DNA of 64,000 nt. It comes from an uncultured Elusimicrobia bacterium. Lineage in GTDB: Bacteria; Elusimicrobiota; Elusimicrobia; Elusimicrobiales; Elusimicrobiaceae. The notes beneath the pieces are model-generated. The model saw nothing but the letters and a program-made list of their open reading frames with translations, was not told the DNA's origin and searched no databases. A program made the translations under genes and the position numbers. This document shows positions 18,601 through 26,596 of the stretch, one piece after another (the stretch's first letter is position 1; each line of letters opens with the position of its first letter). Location: positions 52,276 through 116,275 of the forward strand of contig CAMZGO010000006.1 in NCBI GenBank assembly GCA_947306425.1. The letters are read 5' to 3'.

Positions 18601-21099
18601 TATAAACCGATTTTTAATGATTCCGGCGACGGTGGGCAGGTTTTCCGTACTTTATATGGCTCTTTAAGTAATGTAAGGGAAGGAAATTCAAATAATGTTA
18701 TGGAACAGGCATTATCAATGCAGTATAATTTTCCAAGTTCAAGCACTGTACTTGAATCAAGTGTGCAAAAGAATTTCAGCGCGATGGATTTTTCTACCCA
18801 TGAAGAATTTCATTTCCTTTTGTATAATAAACAACCTCAAGATAATGCAAAATTTTTCTTACGTATTGCAAGCGATGATAATACTTATAATGAAATTGAG
18901 ATTTCCCTTTCTCCTTCTTCTTTTCCGGAAAATGAATGGCGTTTATATAAACTAAAACTTACCGATTTGAGCGGAGATCATATTCCTGACAGATGGGTAA
19001 ATATTTCCGATTATCCTGCTGATGTAAGTTATGGAAGTAATGATTTGAATTACAAGCGTGTGGGTATAATTAAAGCGGGTATTCGCCGCAATGATACAAC
19101 AGAAATAAAGGGCGAAATTTGGCTTAATGATATTTTCCTTGCAAAAGCATTAGTATCGGAAGGACAGGCTTATGAAGCAGATGCAACTGTTAAGTATAAA
19201 GACTGGCTTGAAGCGGGCGCTAAAGTGCTTTATAAAGATGATTTATTCCAAACACCTATAACCGTCGCTTCAAAGCAAAAAAATAAAGAAGAAAATTATT
19301 TCCTAAAATTTAAGAAGATTAAATATTTGCCGGTGGAAGCCACTTATTACCGCTCCAATACCATGACGCCGGATGTTCTTAATTATAACTCGGATAATAC
19401 CGTTAGTTTACTTGATAAAGGCGAGGTAAACCGCAAAAAAGGTACGGTTACTGCCAAATATCAAAATCCTTCCTTGCCGCAAGTAACGGTAGGTTATAAT
19501 TTTAATTCCGCTGATTATGAACTGCTTAAACGTAAAGATAAAACAGACAGTTATACTGCAGCAGTAAACTATACTCCGAAAAATCAAAGTGTGGTTAAGA
19601 ATATTTTTGCAAGTGCTGCCCTAACAAACAATAAAATAAATTATGACAACCAACAATTACAAACCGCTGGCCCAAGTATCTATAATACGGATGAAAACGT
19701 TCAAAATTACTCCTTAAAATTAAATCTGGTTCCTTGGAAAGGTTCAAGCCTGGTGCCGAGTTATTCTTTGACCACTGCCGATGAAAGCCGTAGATTTTAT
19801 AACACAACCTTGAGTAATTTTGAAAGCAAAAAATATGCAAAGTATGCCACTCAAAATGTCGGGGTCAGCACATCGCTTCGCCTTAGTTCTTGGTTTGCCC
19901 CAACGGCGAGTTATAATATAATCATCAGGGAAAACAATAATTTGTCAGATAACTATTCAGAATATAATTTCGGTATCGGGGAGGTTAAAAGCATAAACAG
20001 GAATTCCGAAGGTAATATTTCCCTGACTTTAAACGGACGCGATATTTTCAAAGATAATAAACTTTTATCTTCTTTGACTTTATCAAATAATTATAAATTA
20101 CAAGACGGTGATGCTTGGGAATATGTTGACGAAAGTTTTAATTCCCTTGATAAAATTTGGATTAGGAGTTCTATGGGCATAAACTCGCCTTATGCTAACC
20201 GCACTACTTTAACTTTAAGGGATACTTACACTAATTCCGCCCGTTGGAATCCGTTTAAAGAGTATGCTTTTGCCGGGCGTTTAATGCCTTTAAATTCGGT
20301 TTCAATAATCAATAATTTTTCTTATTCAACGCAGAAGAATGAAAATTTGGGTTCATACTACCAAACAAAAAATACTACTTTACCGGATTTGATTTTTTAT
20401 ATTGATAATTTGGAAAAATTCTTTGATGTTACCCCGCGCTATTTATCGGGTACAAGTTTAAAACTTAAGTATTCGGATATTAAGAGTGAGACTCTTTCCA
20501 CCTCGGTAAGTGATAATAAAATTATGGGTGTTGATTTACACTTTTTACTTTTAAATACTTTTGATACAAATTTATCCTATACCAATAGTAAAACCGACAA
20601 ACAGGACCTTAAAAATGATATACCTTTAAGTGCTTATTTGAGACATGATTTTACGGCACAAACCGCTTTTAATTATAAAAGGCTTCGTGTAATGCCAAAA
20701 TTTAGTTATATTTTAGATAAAAAGGAGGAATTAGTAAGTAAAGGAGTAAATGTTCAGGAATTAGGCTTGATTAGTGAAGTTAAGGAAATTGTCCCTGCTT
20801 TGACTTTGAAATTTGATTTCAATTTACCAAAGGGTTTTGCTTTACCTTTCACTTCCGGCCAATATTTGATGACAAACCGTATTATCTGGGTAACCAATAT
20901 CAGTTATTCGCGCCGGCGTGCTTATACCGTGGAAGATAACCGCGATTTATTTGATATAACAACAAACCTTGATTATGAATTTTCCAAAAATATACGTTTT
21001 ACCGTAAGTGCTGCATTTCAAAAATTTAAACATTTGTATATTGCGGAAAATTCTTACACGGCTTATAATGTCGGCACTTTGCTTACGGTTCAGTTTTAG
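15643..21099 (+). CDS. SprA-like giant outer-membrane beta-barrel protein
   Basis: 1818 residues with a signal peptide (LLTLILLVAMLLNASGAE). Residues 150-280 contain the block VQGKISNRIFVDIDYDD, then GDIELSLPATQFLSYSKQVFG followed by an alternating strand pattern, which matches the N-terminal layout of SprA, the translocon channel of the Bacteroidota type IX secretion system. Near residue 850 is an Asp/Asn-rich Ca-site-like stretch (DTQDLNDNGILDSYD), also typical of SprA-like proteins. The last 600 residues are amphipathic strands ending in LLTVQF, a C-terminal aromatic signature for BAM insertion. It is shorter than SprA (about 2400). A full type IX system is not visible here, so the transport role is inference. 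Confidence 0.75.
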   Translation: MLKKLLTLILLVAMLLNASGAEILAAEVSSFIAQKSNNDPKNLLESFGEKKRFKLFEPARYGFLNDDNAQQFLPDSGEEEDYFAYSRAYLENIINQTEGAIELRGKTTEYIEILNPSLLLPIYGTTISMTGRKTFGLKYNAKKYNLKSTTANKDVNEMVFEQEMQLKVQGKISNRIFVDIDYDDQREDAQNIAFAYRGQKGELLQSADFGDIELSLPATQFLSYSKQVFGAKVHLQHKDANLYLIGSQSKGDSKTKQFKGNSVFETVNILDLQYIRRTYYSLELKDSTVMPSWDSNATIINGSVEVYLNDHTNTGYQIAMQAADYKTCAIYPNTGGGDAPFRLLTEGVDYSVDTNKKMLIFNRQLTATDVVAVQFKNSSGQQTSQICGGTPILVKTQDDRPLSDQSTEGSYNLEIKRYYNIGTTQLSRDNGSGNFILRLLESDGSEVCPTTTTYDYCPSPTQVDYDKGIFYLREELPDKGLYNTTPVSSQNRYFFVQFNSTVKTYFLEPNIVVQSETVKVNGATMARNKDYYVDYTSGYITFYNRDLIGDNSVINVDYEVSNETKDSTLLGGRLNYDFTKNISIGASILNDSNSKPKTVPQIGDMSQSITTMEADARIKDLKVADGFKISAGGEIAKSRKNNNLFGYAMIENMQEVKEKISASTVFNDWQIASNPSGNTSFFNSINWDSEEINILDINPNAVADSNEKQNVLVINYDFTKVPDGYKNTSDEVSIVFPISNYGTDFTNKTLLEFTMLGEINGPELNISFGTMDEMSDNYLYIPSGFNREEIYPTCSKYYVPGGTAVPKTEDLHCTGQLTISDDKGWVFVDPDGTPNYYNPFANNVYNPLPQPNGKIDTQDLNDNGILDSYDATSGGNFGFAKRTGIGSDGDLIIDPSQTGLEGNIINFTGWKQFSREIDLGSTPELRNRWSAVQQMRITLKKNPLGQDKGTIKIANLTVSGSVWQPLDTDESILTTYGINNVDNPAVYKPIFNDSGDGGQVFRTLYGSLSNVREGNSNNVMEQALSMQYNFPSSSTVLESSVQKNFSAMDFSTHEEFHFLLYNKQPQDNAKFFLRIASDDNTYNEIEISLSPSSFPENEWRLYKLKLTDLSGDHIPDRWVNISDYPADVSYGSNDLNYKRVGIIKAGIRRNDTTEIKGEIWLNDIFLAKALVSEGQAYEADATVKYKDWLEAGAKVLYKDDLFQTPITVASKQKNKEENYFLKFKKIKYLPVEATYYRSNTMTPDVLNYNSDNTVSLLDKGEVNRKKGTVTAKYQNPSLPQVTVGYNFNSADYELLKRKDKTDSYTAAVNYTPKNQSVVKNIFASAALTNNKINYDNQQLQTAGPSIYNTDENVQNYSLKLNLVPWKGSSLVPSYSLTTADESRRFYNTTLSNFESKKYAKYATQNVGVSTSLRLSSWFAPTASYNIIIRENNNLSDNYSEYNFGIGEVKSINRNSEGNISLTLNGRDIFKDNKLLSSLTLSNNYKLQDGDAWEYVDESFNSLDKIWIRSSMGINSPYANRTTLTLRDTYTNSARWNPFKEYAFAGRLMPLNSVSIINNFSYSTQKNENLGSYYQTKNTTLPDLIFYIDNLEKFFDVTPRYLSGTSLKLKYSDIKSETLSTSVSDNKIMGVDLHFLLLNTFDTNLSYTNSKTDKQDLKNDIPLSAYLRHDFTAQTAFNYKRLRVMPKFSYILDKKEELVSKGVNVQELGLISEVKEIVPALTLKFDFNLPKGFALPFTSGQYLMTNRIIWVTNISYSRRRAYTVEDNRDLFDITTNLDYEFSKNIRFTVSAAFQKFKHLYIAENSYTAYNVGTLLTVQF

Positions 21100-21100
21100 T

Positions 21101-21832
21101 ATGAGATATAAAATAAAAATTATTATTGATAAAATAATTAATTTCTTTTTGCCGCGCACTTGTTTTTGTTGCGGGGCTGATTTGCAAAAAAATAAAGGTA
21201 TTCTTTGTACGGATTGTTTTAAAAAATTAGAAGTTGTTAAAGGTATGATTTGCCGCAGATGCGGCCTGCCCTTAAAAAGCGGCGGGCGGTATTGTCATAA
21301 CTGCCGAGGCAGCAAGATATCAAAATATAAGTGTTCTTTTATACGCTCAGCTTTAAAATTTAATGAACCGAGCCGTGCCTTGGTCCACGCATTTAAATAT
21401 GAAAAGTATTTGAATATAGCCCCTTATTTCGCTGAGGTTATGTACAAAACTTTCCGTAATAATCCGGAATTTCGCGAAGCGGCTTTTTTGGTTCCCGTTC
21501 CGATACACAGAAGCCGTCAAAGAAAGCGCGGCTTCAATCAGGCGGAAGTTCTAGCTAATCATTTAGGGAAAATTTGCGGTATACCTGTTCTAAACGCTTT
21601 GACAAGAGTGAAAAATACCGAAAGCCAAACAAAATTAAACCGAGACGAACGAAAACAAAATATTTTAAATGCCTTTGTCCTTGTTAAGGGTATGGAAAAT
21701 AAAATTGATAAACAAGCCCTTATTTTAATTGATGATGTTTGCACAACTTCCGCGACTTTAGAAGAATGCGCCCGTGTTTTAAAAGAGGCCGGAGCGCGCG
21801 AAGTCTTGGCTTTAACGGCACTAAGGGAGTAA
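21101..21832 (+). CDS. ComF-family phosphoribosyltransferase-like protein
   Basis: A 243-residue protein. The start at 21101, one base after the SprA-like stop, is preferred because upstream extensions lie inside that gene. An N-terminal four-cysteine zinc ribbon (CFCCG...CTDC, then CRRCG...CHNC) is followed by a type I PRTase domain with VPVPIHRSRQRKRGFNQAE and the PRPP-binding loop LILIDDVCTTSAT. ComF proteins act in natural transformation, helping DNA uptake through the competence channel. In a genome rich in type IV pilins this could belong to a DNA-uptake system (inference). Confidence 0.9.
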   Translation: MRYKIKIIIDKIINFFLPRTCFCCGADLQKNKGILCTDCFKKLEVVKGMICRRCGLPLKSGGRYCHNCRGSKISKYKCSFIRSALKFNEPSRALVHAFKYEKYLNIAPYFAEVMYKTFRNNPEFREAAFLVPVPIHRSRQRKRGFNQAEVLANHLGKICGIPVLNALTRVKNTESQTKLNRDERKQNILNAFVLVKGMENKIDKQALILIDDVCTTSATLEECARVLKEAGAREVLALTALRE

Positions 21833-21886
21833 CATACTTGATAATTAATATGCTAAAATAGTATTAACTTTGGAGGTTTATATAAT

Positions 21887-22801
21887 ATGCAAGAAATATC
21901 AACATTTGCACCGTCTAAGATAAATCTGTTTTTAGATGTTTTATCAAAAAGGCCGGACGGTTACCACGAAATACAATCTTTAATGGCTAAAATCGCTTTA
22001 GGGGACGATTTAAAAATTGCTGTTGAGGAAGCACCGCAAACAAAAATAGAACTTAAAGTACGCGGCCCTTTTGCAAAAGGTTTAAAAGAAGATAAATCTA
22101 ACTTGGTATATAAGGCTGCGGCGGCATTTTTTGAACATTTTGATATTAAAGCGCATTGTCAAATCAGGCTTGAAAAAAATATTCCGCTTGCTTCCGGTTT
22201 AGGGGGGGGATCTTCCGATGCGGCGGCAACTTTGCTTGCTCTTTGTGCGCTTTTTAAAATAGAACTTAATTCAAAACGCAAAAAGGATTTAATTAAACTT
22301 GCCGCAAAACTCGGCGCTGATATACCGTTTTTTTTGAGTGATGATACTTTTATGCTTGCCGAGGGCATCGGCGAAAAGTTAACACCCGTTAAGAATAACT
22401 TGAAAGACGATATTTTTATAGTTATTGCAAATCCTAATTTACCGTCGCCGACAAAAGAGGCTTACGAAGGTTTAAAATTAACCAAAGTAAATAAAAGTTT
22501 GACAAATAACTCAAAAATTGATAAACTAGTTAGCGAGATAGAAAAGGGCTGTTCTCTAAAAAAATTAAGCCCGCTTATTTATAATAAGTTAGAGAGCAGC
22601 GTTTTCTTGTACTTGAAAGAAGTACAGGAGCTCAAAGAAAAGTTGCAAGATTTTGGGGCGTCGGCGGCCTTAATGTCCGGTTCAGGGGCAAGCATTTTCG
22701 CTTTACTGGGAGACCATGCCAAAGCTCAAAAAATTCAAGCAACATTACAAGCACAAGGTTATACAGTATTTTTAACCCGCTTTTGGAGGGCGAGTTTATG
22801 A
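21887..22801 (+). CDS. ispE: 4-diphosphocytidyl-2-C-methyl-D-erythritol kinase
   Basis: Phosphorylates CDP-methylerythritol at the 2-position in the MEP isoprenoid pathway. A GHMP-kinase fold is shown by FAPSKINLFLDVLSKRPDGYHEI at the N-terminus, the ATP motif PLASGLGGGSSDAAA around residues 100-114, and the C-terminal AALMSGSGASIFAL. 304 residues, normal length. Ribosome site GGAGG. The ATGA overlap with spoVG is the same arrangement found in many bacteria, where ispE and spoVG are neighbours. ispG of the same pathway lies at 32935. Confidence 0.96.
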   Translation: MQEISTFAPSKINLFLDVLSKRPDGYHEIQSLMAKIALGDDLKIAVEEAPQTKIELKVRGPFAKGLKEDKSNLVYKAAAAFFEHFDIKAHCQIRLEKNIPLASGLGGGSSDAAATLLALCALFKIELNSKRKKDLIKLAAKLGADIPFFLSDDTFMLAEGIGEKLTPVKNNLKDDIFIVIANPNLPSPTKEAYEGLKLTKVNKSLTNNSKIDKLVSEIEKGCSLKKLSPLIYNKLESSVFLYLKEVQELKEKLQDFGASAALMSGSGASIFALLGDHAKAQKIQATLQAQGYTVFLTRFWRASL

Positions 22802-23130
22802 AGATAACTGAAATTAGGATTCATCTTATGGGCGAAGAGCGCCTTAAAGCATTTGCAAGTGTTACTTTTGATGATTCTTTTGTAGTAAGAAACATGAAAA
22901 TCATTGAAGGTACAAAAGGTGTATTTTTAGGTATGCCTACTAGAAAGATGAGTGATGGCTCTTATAAAGATATGGTCCATCCTATTAATCAAGAATTCCG
23001 CAAGTATTTGGAAGACAATATTATTAAAGCCTATCAAGAAGAGCTTGCCAAGAGTCCCGAAGGTGCCAAGTCGGAAGTAAAAGCAGAGGATAAAGAAGAA
23101 ATTCCGGCGGAAACACCCGCAGCAGAGTAA
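22798..23130 (+). CDS. spoVG: SpoVG-family regulator
   Basis: A 110-residue protein starting MKITEIRIHLMGEERLKAFA, with the conserved VRNMKIIEGTKGVFLGMPTRK core. SpoVG proteins are small site-specific nucleic-acid-binding regulators linked to septation and envelope genes in Firmicutes and spirochaetes. The start at 22798 is chosen because it overlaps the ispE stop as ATGA, with GGAGG upstream. The C-terminal 25 residues are an acidic, Ala/Glu-rich tail. tRNA-Gln begins only 6 bases after its stop, so the transcript probably runs into it. Confidence 0.95.
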   Translation: MKITEIRIHLMGEERLKAFASVTFDDSFVVRNMKIIEGTKGVFLGMPTRKMSDGSYKDMVHPINQEFRKYLEDNIIKAYQEELAKSPEGAKSEVKAEDKEEIPAETPAAE

Positions 23131-23135
23131 GATTT

Positions 23136-23206
23136 TTCCGAGTGGTGTAGCGGTAACACGTCTCCCTTTGGAGGAGGAATCCTAGGTTCGATCCCTAGCT
23201 CGGAAG
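23136..23206 (+). tRNA. tRNA-Gln (UUG)
   Basis: A 71-base cloverleaf: acceptor TTCCGAG/CTCGGAA, D stem GTGT/ACAC, anticodon stem TCTCC/GGAGG with loop CTTTGGA (anticodon TTG), T stem CTAGG/CCTAG with loop TTCGATC. The discriminator base is G, and the weak first pair U-A fits glutamine identity. No CCA is encoded; the bases after position 72 are AGTTT. The gene starts 6 bases after the spoVG stop and precedes a terminator, so it is probably processed from the ispE-spoVG transcript. Confidence 0.93.
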
Positions 23207-23220
23207 TTTTAAAACAATTA

Positions 23221-23250
23221 AAAACGGCACTTTAAAAGTGCCGTTTTTCT
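23221..23250 (+). terminator. Terminator of the ispE-spoVG-tRNA unit
   Basis: Inverted repeat AAAACGGCACTTT / AAAGTGCCGTTTT with a very short loop and a following T run. It lies 15 bases after tRNA-Gln. Confidence 0.9.
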
Positions 23251-23285
23251 TTTATAGAGATTTTCCTTTTATTTCTCTCCCCTTC

Positions 23286-23396
23286 TTAAGGCGGAGAGGT
23301 TAGGAGTGGGGTTATTAAATAAAGTTTCCTTATTTTGCAACCCCACCCCCAGCCCCTCCGCCTTTGCAAGCAAAGGGGCGGGGAGAAAAATGAACT
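23286..23396 (+). repeat. GC-rich intergenic hairpin repeat, family 1 (copy a)
   Basis: In an otherwise AT-rich gap, the stretch GGCGGAGAGGTTAGGAGTGG (from about 23291) is answered by its near-complement CCACCCCCAGCCCCTCCGCC (23343-23362). A second hairpin follows, CTCCGCCTTTG...CAAAGGGGCGGGGAG. The same block recurs at 36139-36240. The remainder of the 23207-23452 gap holds nothing else recognisable. A REP-like dispersed element is likely. Confidence 0.7.
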
Positions 23397-23452
23397 TTTA
23401 AAAAGCTCACAATAACGTGGGTTTTTAAAATATATGCTTTATGAGTAAATTC

Positions 23453-23971
23453 TTAATTTACTATGCAGCCAGAGTGACCTGATGAAGGAAAATTATTTTC
23501 TATTTCAGCACCACCACAAACTTGTTTACAAATTTTTGATTTGTTTTTTGTATGTAAACCTTGTAAATTAGTATTTTGATAATAGCAAAATAATTTTTTA
23601 GCCGGAATCTTCGTCATTTCTTGCATAGTGTAGCCTATACGAATATCTGTTGAATTCCAAATTACAATAGCTTTCTTTGTGACAATATAATTATAATTAG
23701 GAGCATCAATATCTAAAACTGCATTTAATGTTGCATTTGATGAACTACCTGTTGCTGTTTCCTTGAAAGGGTATTCTCCGTTAGTCAAAGCATAACGTTC
23801 TAAAGCATCAGCAATACTTCTTAAAGTTGACATTTGTGATTTGACTTTCGTAACATTTATAGCAGTATAATATTGCGGCAAGGCAATAGCCGCCAAAATA
23901 CCGATAATTAAAACAACTACCAATAATTCAATTAAGGTAAAACCTTTGCGGGTTTGATGTTTTTTATTCAT
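23453..23971 (-). CDS. Type IV pilin (major-pilin-like prepilin)
   Basis: 172 residues: basic leader, then [19 protein letters not shown], cleaved by prepilin peptidase before Phe, with Glu5 of the mature protein present. ALPQYYTAI follows and an N-terminal helix continues ([22 protein letters not shown]). The variable C-terminal domain has five cysteines, probably in disulfides. Such proteins build type IV pili or T2SS-like pseudopili after Sec export. A structured RNA (24070-24255) lies upstream on the same strand. Ribosome site AAAGGAG. Confidence 0.95.
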   Translation of the reverse strand: MNKKHQTRKGFTLIELLVVVLIIGILAAIALPQYYTAINVTKVKSQMSTLRSIADALERYALTNGEYPFKETATGSSSNATLNAVLDIDAPNYNYIVTKKAIVIWNSTDIRIGYTMQEMTKIPAKKLFCYYQNTNLQGLHTKNKSKICKQVCGGAEIENNFPSSGHSGCIVN

Positions 23972-24069
23972 TTTTATTTCTCCTTTAATTTAATTAAATT
24001 GTTTTCCTTATATTCTCCGCCCATCATAAGGGTGAAGGCAATGTGGAAATCTTTTATAAACCGCCAAAT

Positions 24070-24255
24070 AAAAAAGGCGATTCATTTGAGAATCAGAGAA
24101 CGCTCAAACGAAATCGCCTCATATCTATATAGATATGATAGTGCGACTTCTTTTTAGCTCTCTGATTAGTTACCTTAAATTTTAAGGCAACCGTGCCGCT
24201 CTTAACGGCTCTAAAAATAAGTCCGTACTACACAAATTGTTTTATATATTTATTA
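24070..24255 (-). ncRNA. Pilin-leader structured RNA with terminator-loop pseudoknot, copy E
   Basis: Read on the minus strand. A conserved linker ATTTTTAGAG precedes a GCCG/CGGC hairpin, then a hairpin CCTTAAA/TTTAAGG. The strand AATCAGAGA (24159-24167) is complementary to TCTCTGATT (24091-24099) inside the loop of the terminal hairpin AGGCGATT/AATCGCCT, which is followed by a T run (24070-24075). The pairing extends to 11 bp with one G-U. This is the smallest copy; its 5' hairpin is unclear and no promoter stands out, so it may be fed by the upstream minus-strand operon. The pilin start is about 100 bases downstream. Confidence 0.7.
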
Positions 24256-24273
24256 AGTTAAAATCTCCTGGTT

Positions 24274-24960
24274 TTATTTTCCTAATGTAAAATCTTTTTT
24301 GGCTTTTAATTGTCCGTCTTCAAAAACCCATTCTTCCTGTAACTCTCCGGAAGCGGAATATTTCTTAGTTGTTCCGTTTGCCTTCCCGTTTTGATAGGGG
24401 GAAACCATAGCAATAGTTCCGTTTGGATGATAGGAAATTTTATCACCTACAATCAAATCTTTTTTATACAAACACTCGGTTTTTACATTACCTTCCTCAT
24501 CATAGGTTTTGCAAGGGCCTTCAAGATAACCGTTCTTATATTCGCATACTTCCATTATACGGCCGCTTGGGTAATATTTCATACGGCGTCCGTTTTCTAC
24601 ATCTTTAGAATAATAAAATTCCTCGTACATGCGGCCGGAAGGATAAAAAACATAAGCCGGCCCGTCAAGTAAACCGTCTTTATAGAATTTTTCTACATTT
24701 AATTTCCCTGATTCAAAAAATATTTTACTTTTTCCGTTTCTTTTACCGTTTTTAAAAGGGCATTCAAAATAAGTTAAACCGCTTGGAAAATACTCTCTAA
24801 CAAGTCCGTCGGGTAAGGTACCCTGTGTCTCAATGATATCAAGATTTTCATTTAATTTCTCAGAATAAATTTCCTTTTCTTTGAAAAAATAAGTTCTCAA
24901 AAACTTAGCTTTACTGTCCCCCAAAATATTACTTGTTTTACGAATAATTAAATCCTGCAT
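24274..24960 (-). CDS. MORN_2-repeat protein
   Basis: 228 residues built from about six repeats of the MORN_2 type (for example YFPSGLTYFECPFKNGKRNG, YPSGRMYEEFYY, YHPNGTIAMVSPYQNGKANG). Similar proteins are often annotated as YwqK-family antitoxins, but the repeat itself is only a beta-hairpin scaffold for binding proteins or membranes. No toxin partner is visible. There is no signal peptide. The start overlaps the stop of the upstream HI0933 gene by 13 bases, so it is the last gene of the minus-strand operon and runs into RNA copy E. Confidence 0.85.
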   Translation of the reverse strand: MQDLIIRKTSNILGDSKAKFLRTYFFKEKEIYSEKLNENLDIIETQGTLPDGLVREYFPSGLTYFECPFKNGKRNGKSKIFFESGKLNVEKFYKDGLLDGPAYVFYPSGRMYEEFYYSKDVENGRRMKYYPSGRIMEVCEYKNGYLEGPCKTYDEEGNVKTECLYKKDLIVGDKISYHPNGTIAMVSPYQNGKANGTTKKYSASGELQEEWVFEDGQLKAKKDFTLGK

Positions 24961-26180
24961 AACTCATCTCCTATCGCTTTTGCGGCAAGTACTCCGGTTG
25001 CAAAAGCAAAATGTAAACTAAATCCTCCGCAATATGCGTCAACATCAAGAAGTTCGCCTATTATAAACAAATCTTTAGCACATATTGAGCGCAAGGTTTT
25101 TGCTTCAATTTCACTTGTCAAAACACCGCCGCTGGCGGAATAAGCTTCCTCAAAAGGCCGTAAAGTATAAATTGTAAACGGCCAAGCTTTAAGTGTCTCT
25201 ATTATTTTAGCAAAATTAGAGGGCATAAAATCAACTAATTTATTATTTTTGCGCAAATGAGCGAAATCAATAAGTAAATTTATTAAATTATCAGGCAAAA
25301 GCCCACTGAAAAGCGCTTTTGTTTTTAGGGATGAATATTTTTTGGCCCGATTTTGTAAATAAATTTTTAACTCTTCATTGGTGAATTGCGGTAAAAAGTC
25401 AATAAAAACCCTATCTCCTGCTTTGGCGTGACGGCTTAAAGTTAAAATATTATTGCCGTTCACTCCGCGTGCGGTAAAAATTATCTCATCAGTTTGAACA
25501 TTGTATGGGTATTTTTCAAGCCAAACATTTGCTTGTATTTTAATACCCGCAATTCGTAGCAATGCCTTTTTTTCCTGTAAATCAAAACCGAATAATGCAG
25601 GGGCAGGTGTTTTAATCTTATGGCCGGCCTGGCTTGCAAGCGTATATCCTAGTTCTGTTCCGCTTATTTGAGGATATGCCTTAGATCCGCAGGCAAGCAC
25701 TAAATATTTAGTTATGTAAACAGCATCCTGCGTTATGACTTGCCATAAACTTGCTTGTCTTTTAATTTTGACAGCAGTTTGATTTTCCAAAATTTGTACA
25801 CCATAATTTTCAAGCCAATTTAAAAAACATTCTTTAACGGCACTTGCCTTGCCGGCAAGCGGAAAATAGCGGTCATTTTCACAAATATATTTTAGGCCGA
25901 GTTTATCAAAAAAATTAAGGCAAGCATTTGGGGGAAATTGGGTTAAGATTTCTGTTATAAATTTTTTATCGCCGTAATAAGTGTTTGGGTTTGCTTTTGC
26001 ATTAGTAAAATTACAACGTCCGTTACCGCTTACTAAAATTTTACGGGCACATACCTTTTGTGCTTCAAGTAAAATTATTTTTTTGTTCTTTTTTTGTGCT
26101 ATTGGGGCAAGTTCCGCGGCACAAGCAAGCGCGCTTGCGCCGGCACCTATTATCAGAATATCAGCGTTTTCCTGCCTCAT
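24948..26180 (-). CDS. HI0933/YhiN-family FAD-dependent oxidoreductase
   Basis: 410-residue flavoprotein. The N-terminal dinucleotide fold ADILIIGAGASALACAAEL is followed by the family motif KILVSGNGRCNFTNA near residues 47-61. C-terminal FAD contacts include ASGGVLTSEI and LFIIGELLDVDAYCGGFSLHFAFATG. Members of the family include BaiN, a bile-acid reductase candidate, but most have no assigned substrate. Its start overlaps the dut stop by 4 bases (ATGA), indicating coupled translation. Confidence 0.92.
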   Translation of the reverse strand: MRQENADILIIGAGASALACAAELAPIAQKKNKKIILLEAQKVCARKILVSGNGRCNFTNAKANPNTYYGDKKFITEILTQFPPNACLNFFDKLGLKYICENDRYFPLAGKASAVKECFLNWLENYGVQILENQTAVKIKRQASLWQVITQDAVYITKYLVLACGSKAYPQISGTELGYTLASQAGHKIKTPAPALFGFDLQEKKALLRIAGIKIQANVWLEKYPYNVQTDEIIFTARGVNGNNILTLSRHAKAGDRVFIDFLPQFTNEELKIYLQNRAKKYSSLKTKALFSGLLPDNLINLLIDFAHLRKNNKLVDFMPSNFAKIIETLKAWPFTIYTLRPFEEAYSASGGVLTSEIEAKTLRSICAKDLFIIGELLDVDAYCGGFSLHFAFATGVLAAKAIGDELCRI

Positions 26181-26596
26181 TTTGAGCCTGTTGAACCAAA
26201 ACCGCCCTTACCGCGTGCTGTTTCCGTAATTTCGCCCTCAATAAAACTTGGGTAAAGTGTCGGCAAAATTACAAGCTGTGCAACTTTTTGGCCCTCTTCA
26301 AAAATAAAAGGTTCGTCATTTAAATTATACATACAAATTAAGACCTCGCCGCGGTAAGTGCAGTCAATGAGGCCTGCCATAACTTTTATGCCTTTGCTTT
26401 CAACGGAACTTTTACCCCAAACGCAGCCGCTAGTGCCTTCCGGTAATTCAACGGCAATACCTGTTTGGACTTTAGTTATTTGATGCGGCGCTAGAACGGT
26501 TTTATGTAAAGCAAACATATCTGCGCCTGAATCTGTTGGGTGCGCGCGCATAGGTAATTTTGCAGCGGGATTAAGTTTTTTTACTTTAATTTGCAT
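26177..26596 (-). CDS. dut: Deoxyuridine 5'-triphosphate nucleotidohydrolase
   Basis: 139-residue trimeric dUTPase that hydrolyses dUTP to dUMP and PPi, preventing uracil incorporation and feeding dTMP synthesis. All five motifs are visible: PTDSGADMFA, GKSSVESKG, AGLIDCTYRGEV, GQKVAQLVI and the C-terminal RGKGGFGSTG that closes over the nucleotide. Its start overlaps the end of the upstream CBS gene by 16 bases. Confidence 0.96.
   Translation of the reverse strand: MQIKVKKLNPAAKLPMRAHPTDSGADMFALHKTVLAPHQITKVQTGIAVELPEGTSGCVWGKSSVESKGIKVMAGLIDCTYRGEVLICMYNLNDEPFIFEEGQKVAQLVILPTLYPSFIEGEITETARGKGGFGSTGSK

Noticed and set aside
23286..23396. CRISPR array
   Set aside because: The GC-rich blocks are inverted repeats without regular spacing or unique spacers, and no cas genes are present.
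24274..24960. Toxin-antitoxin locus based on the YwqK-like MORN_2 protein
   Set aside because: No small toxin partner adjoins it. It is the last gene of a housekeeping-type operon, so the antitoxin label would be by similarity of repeats only.
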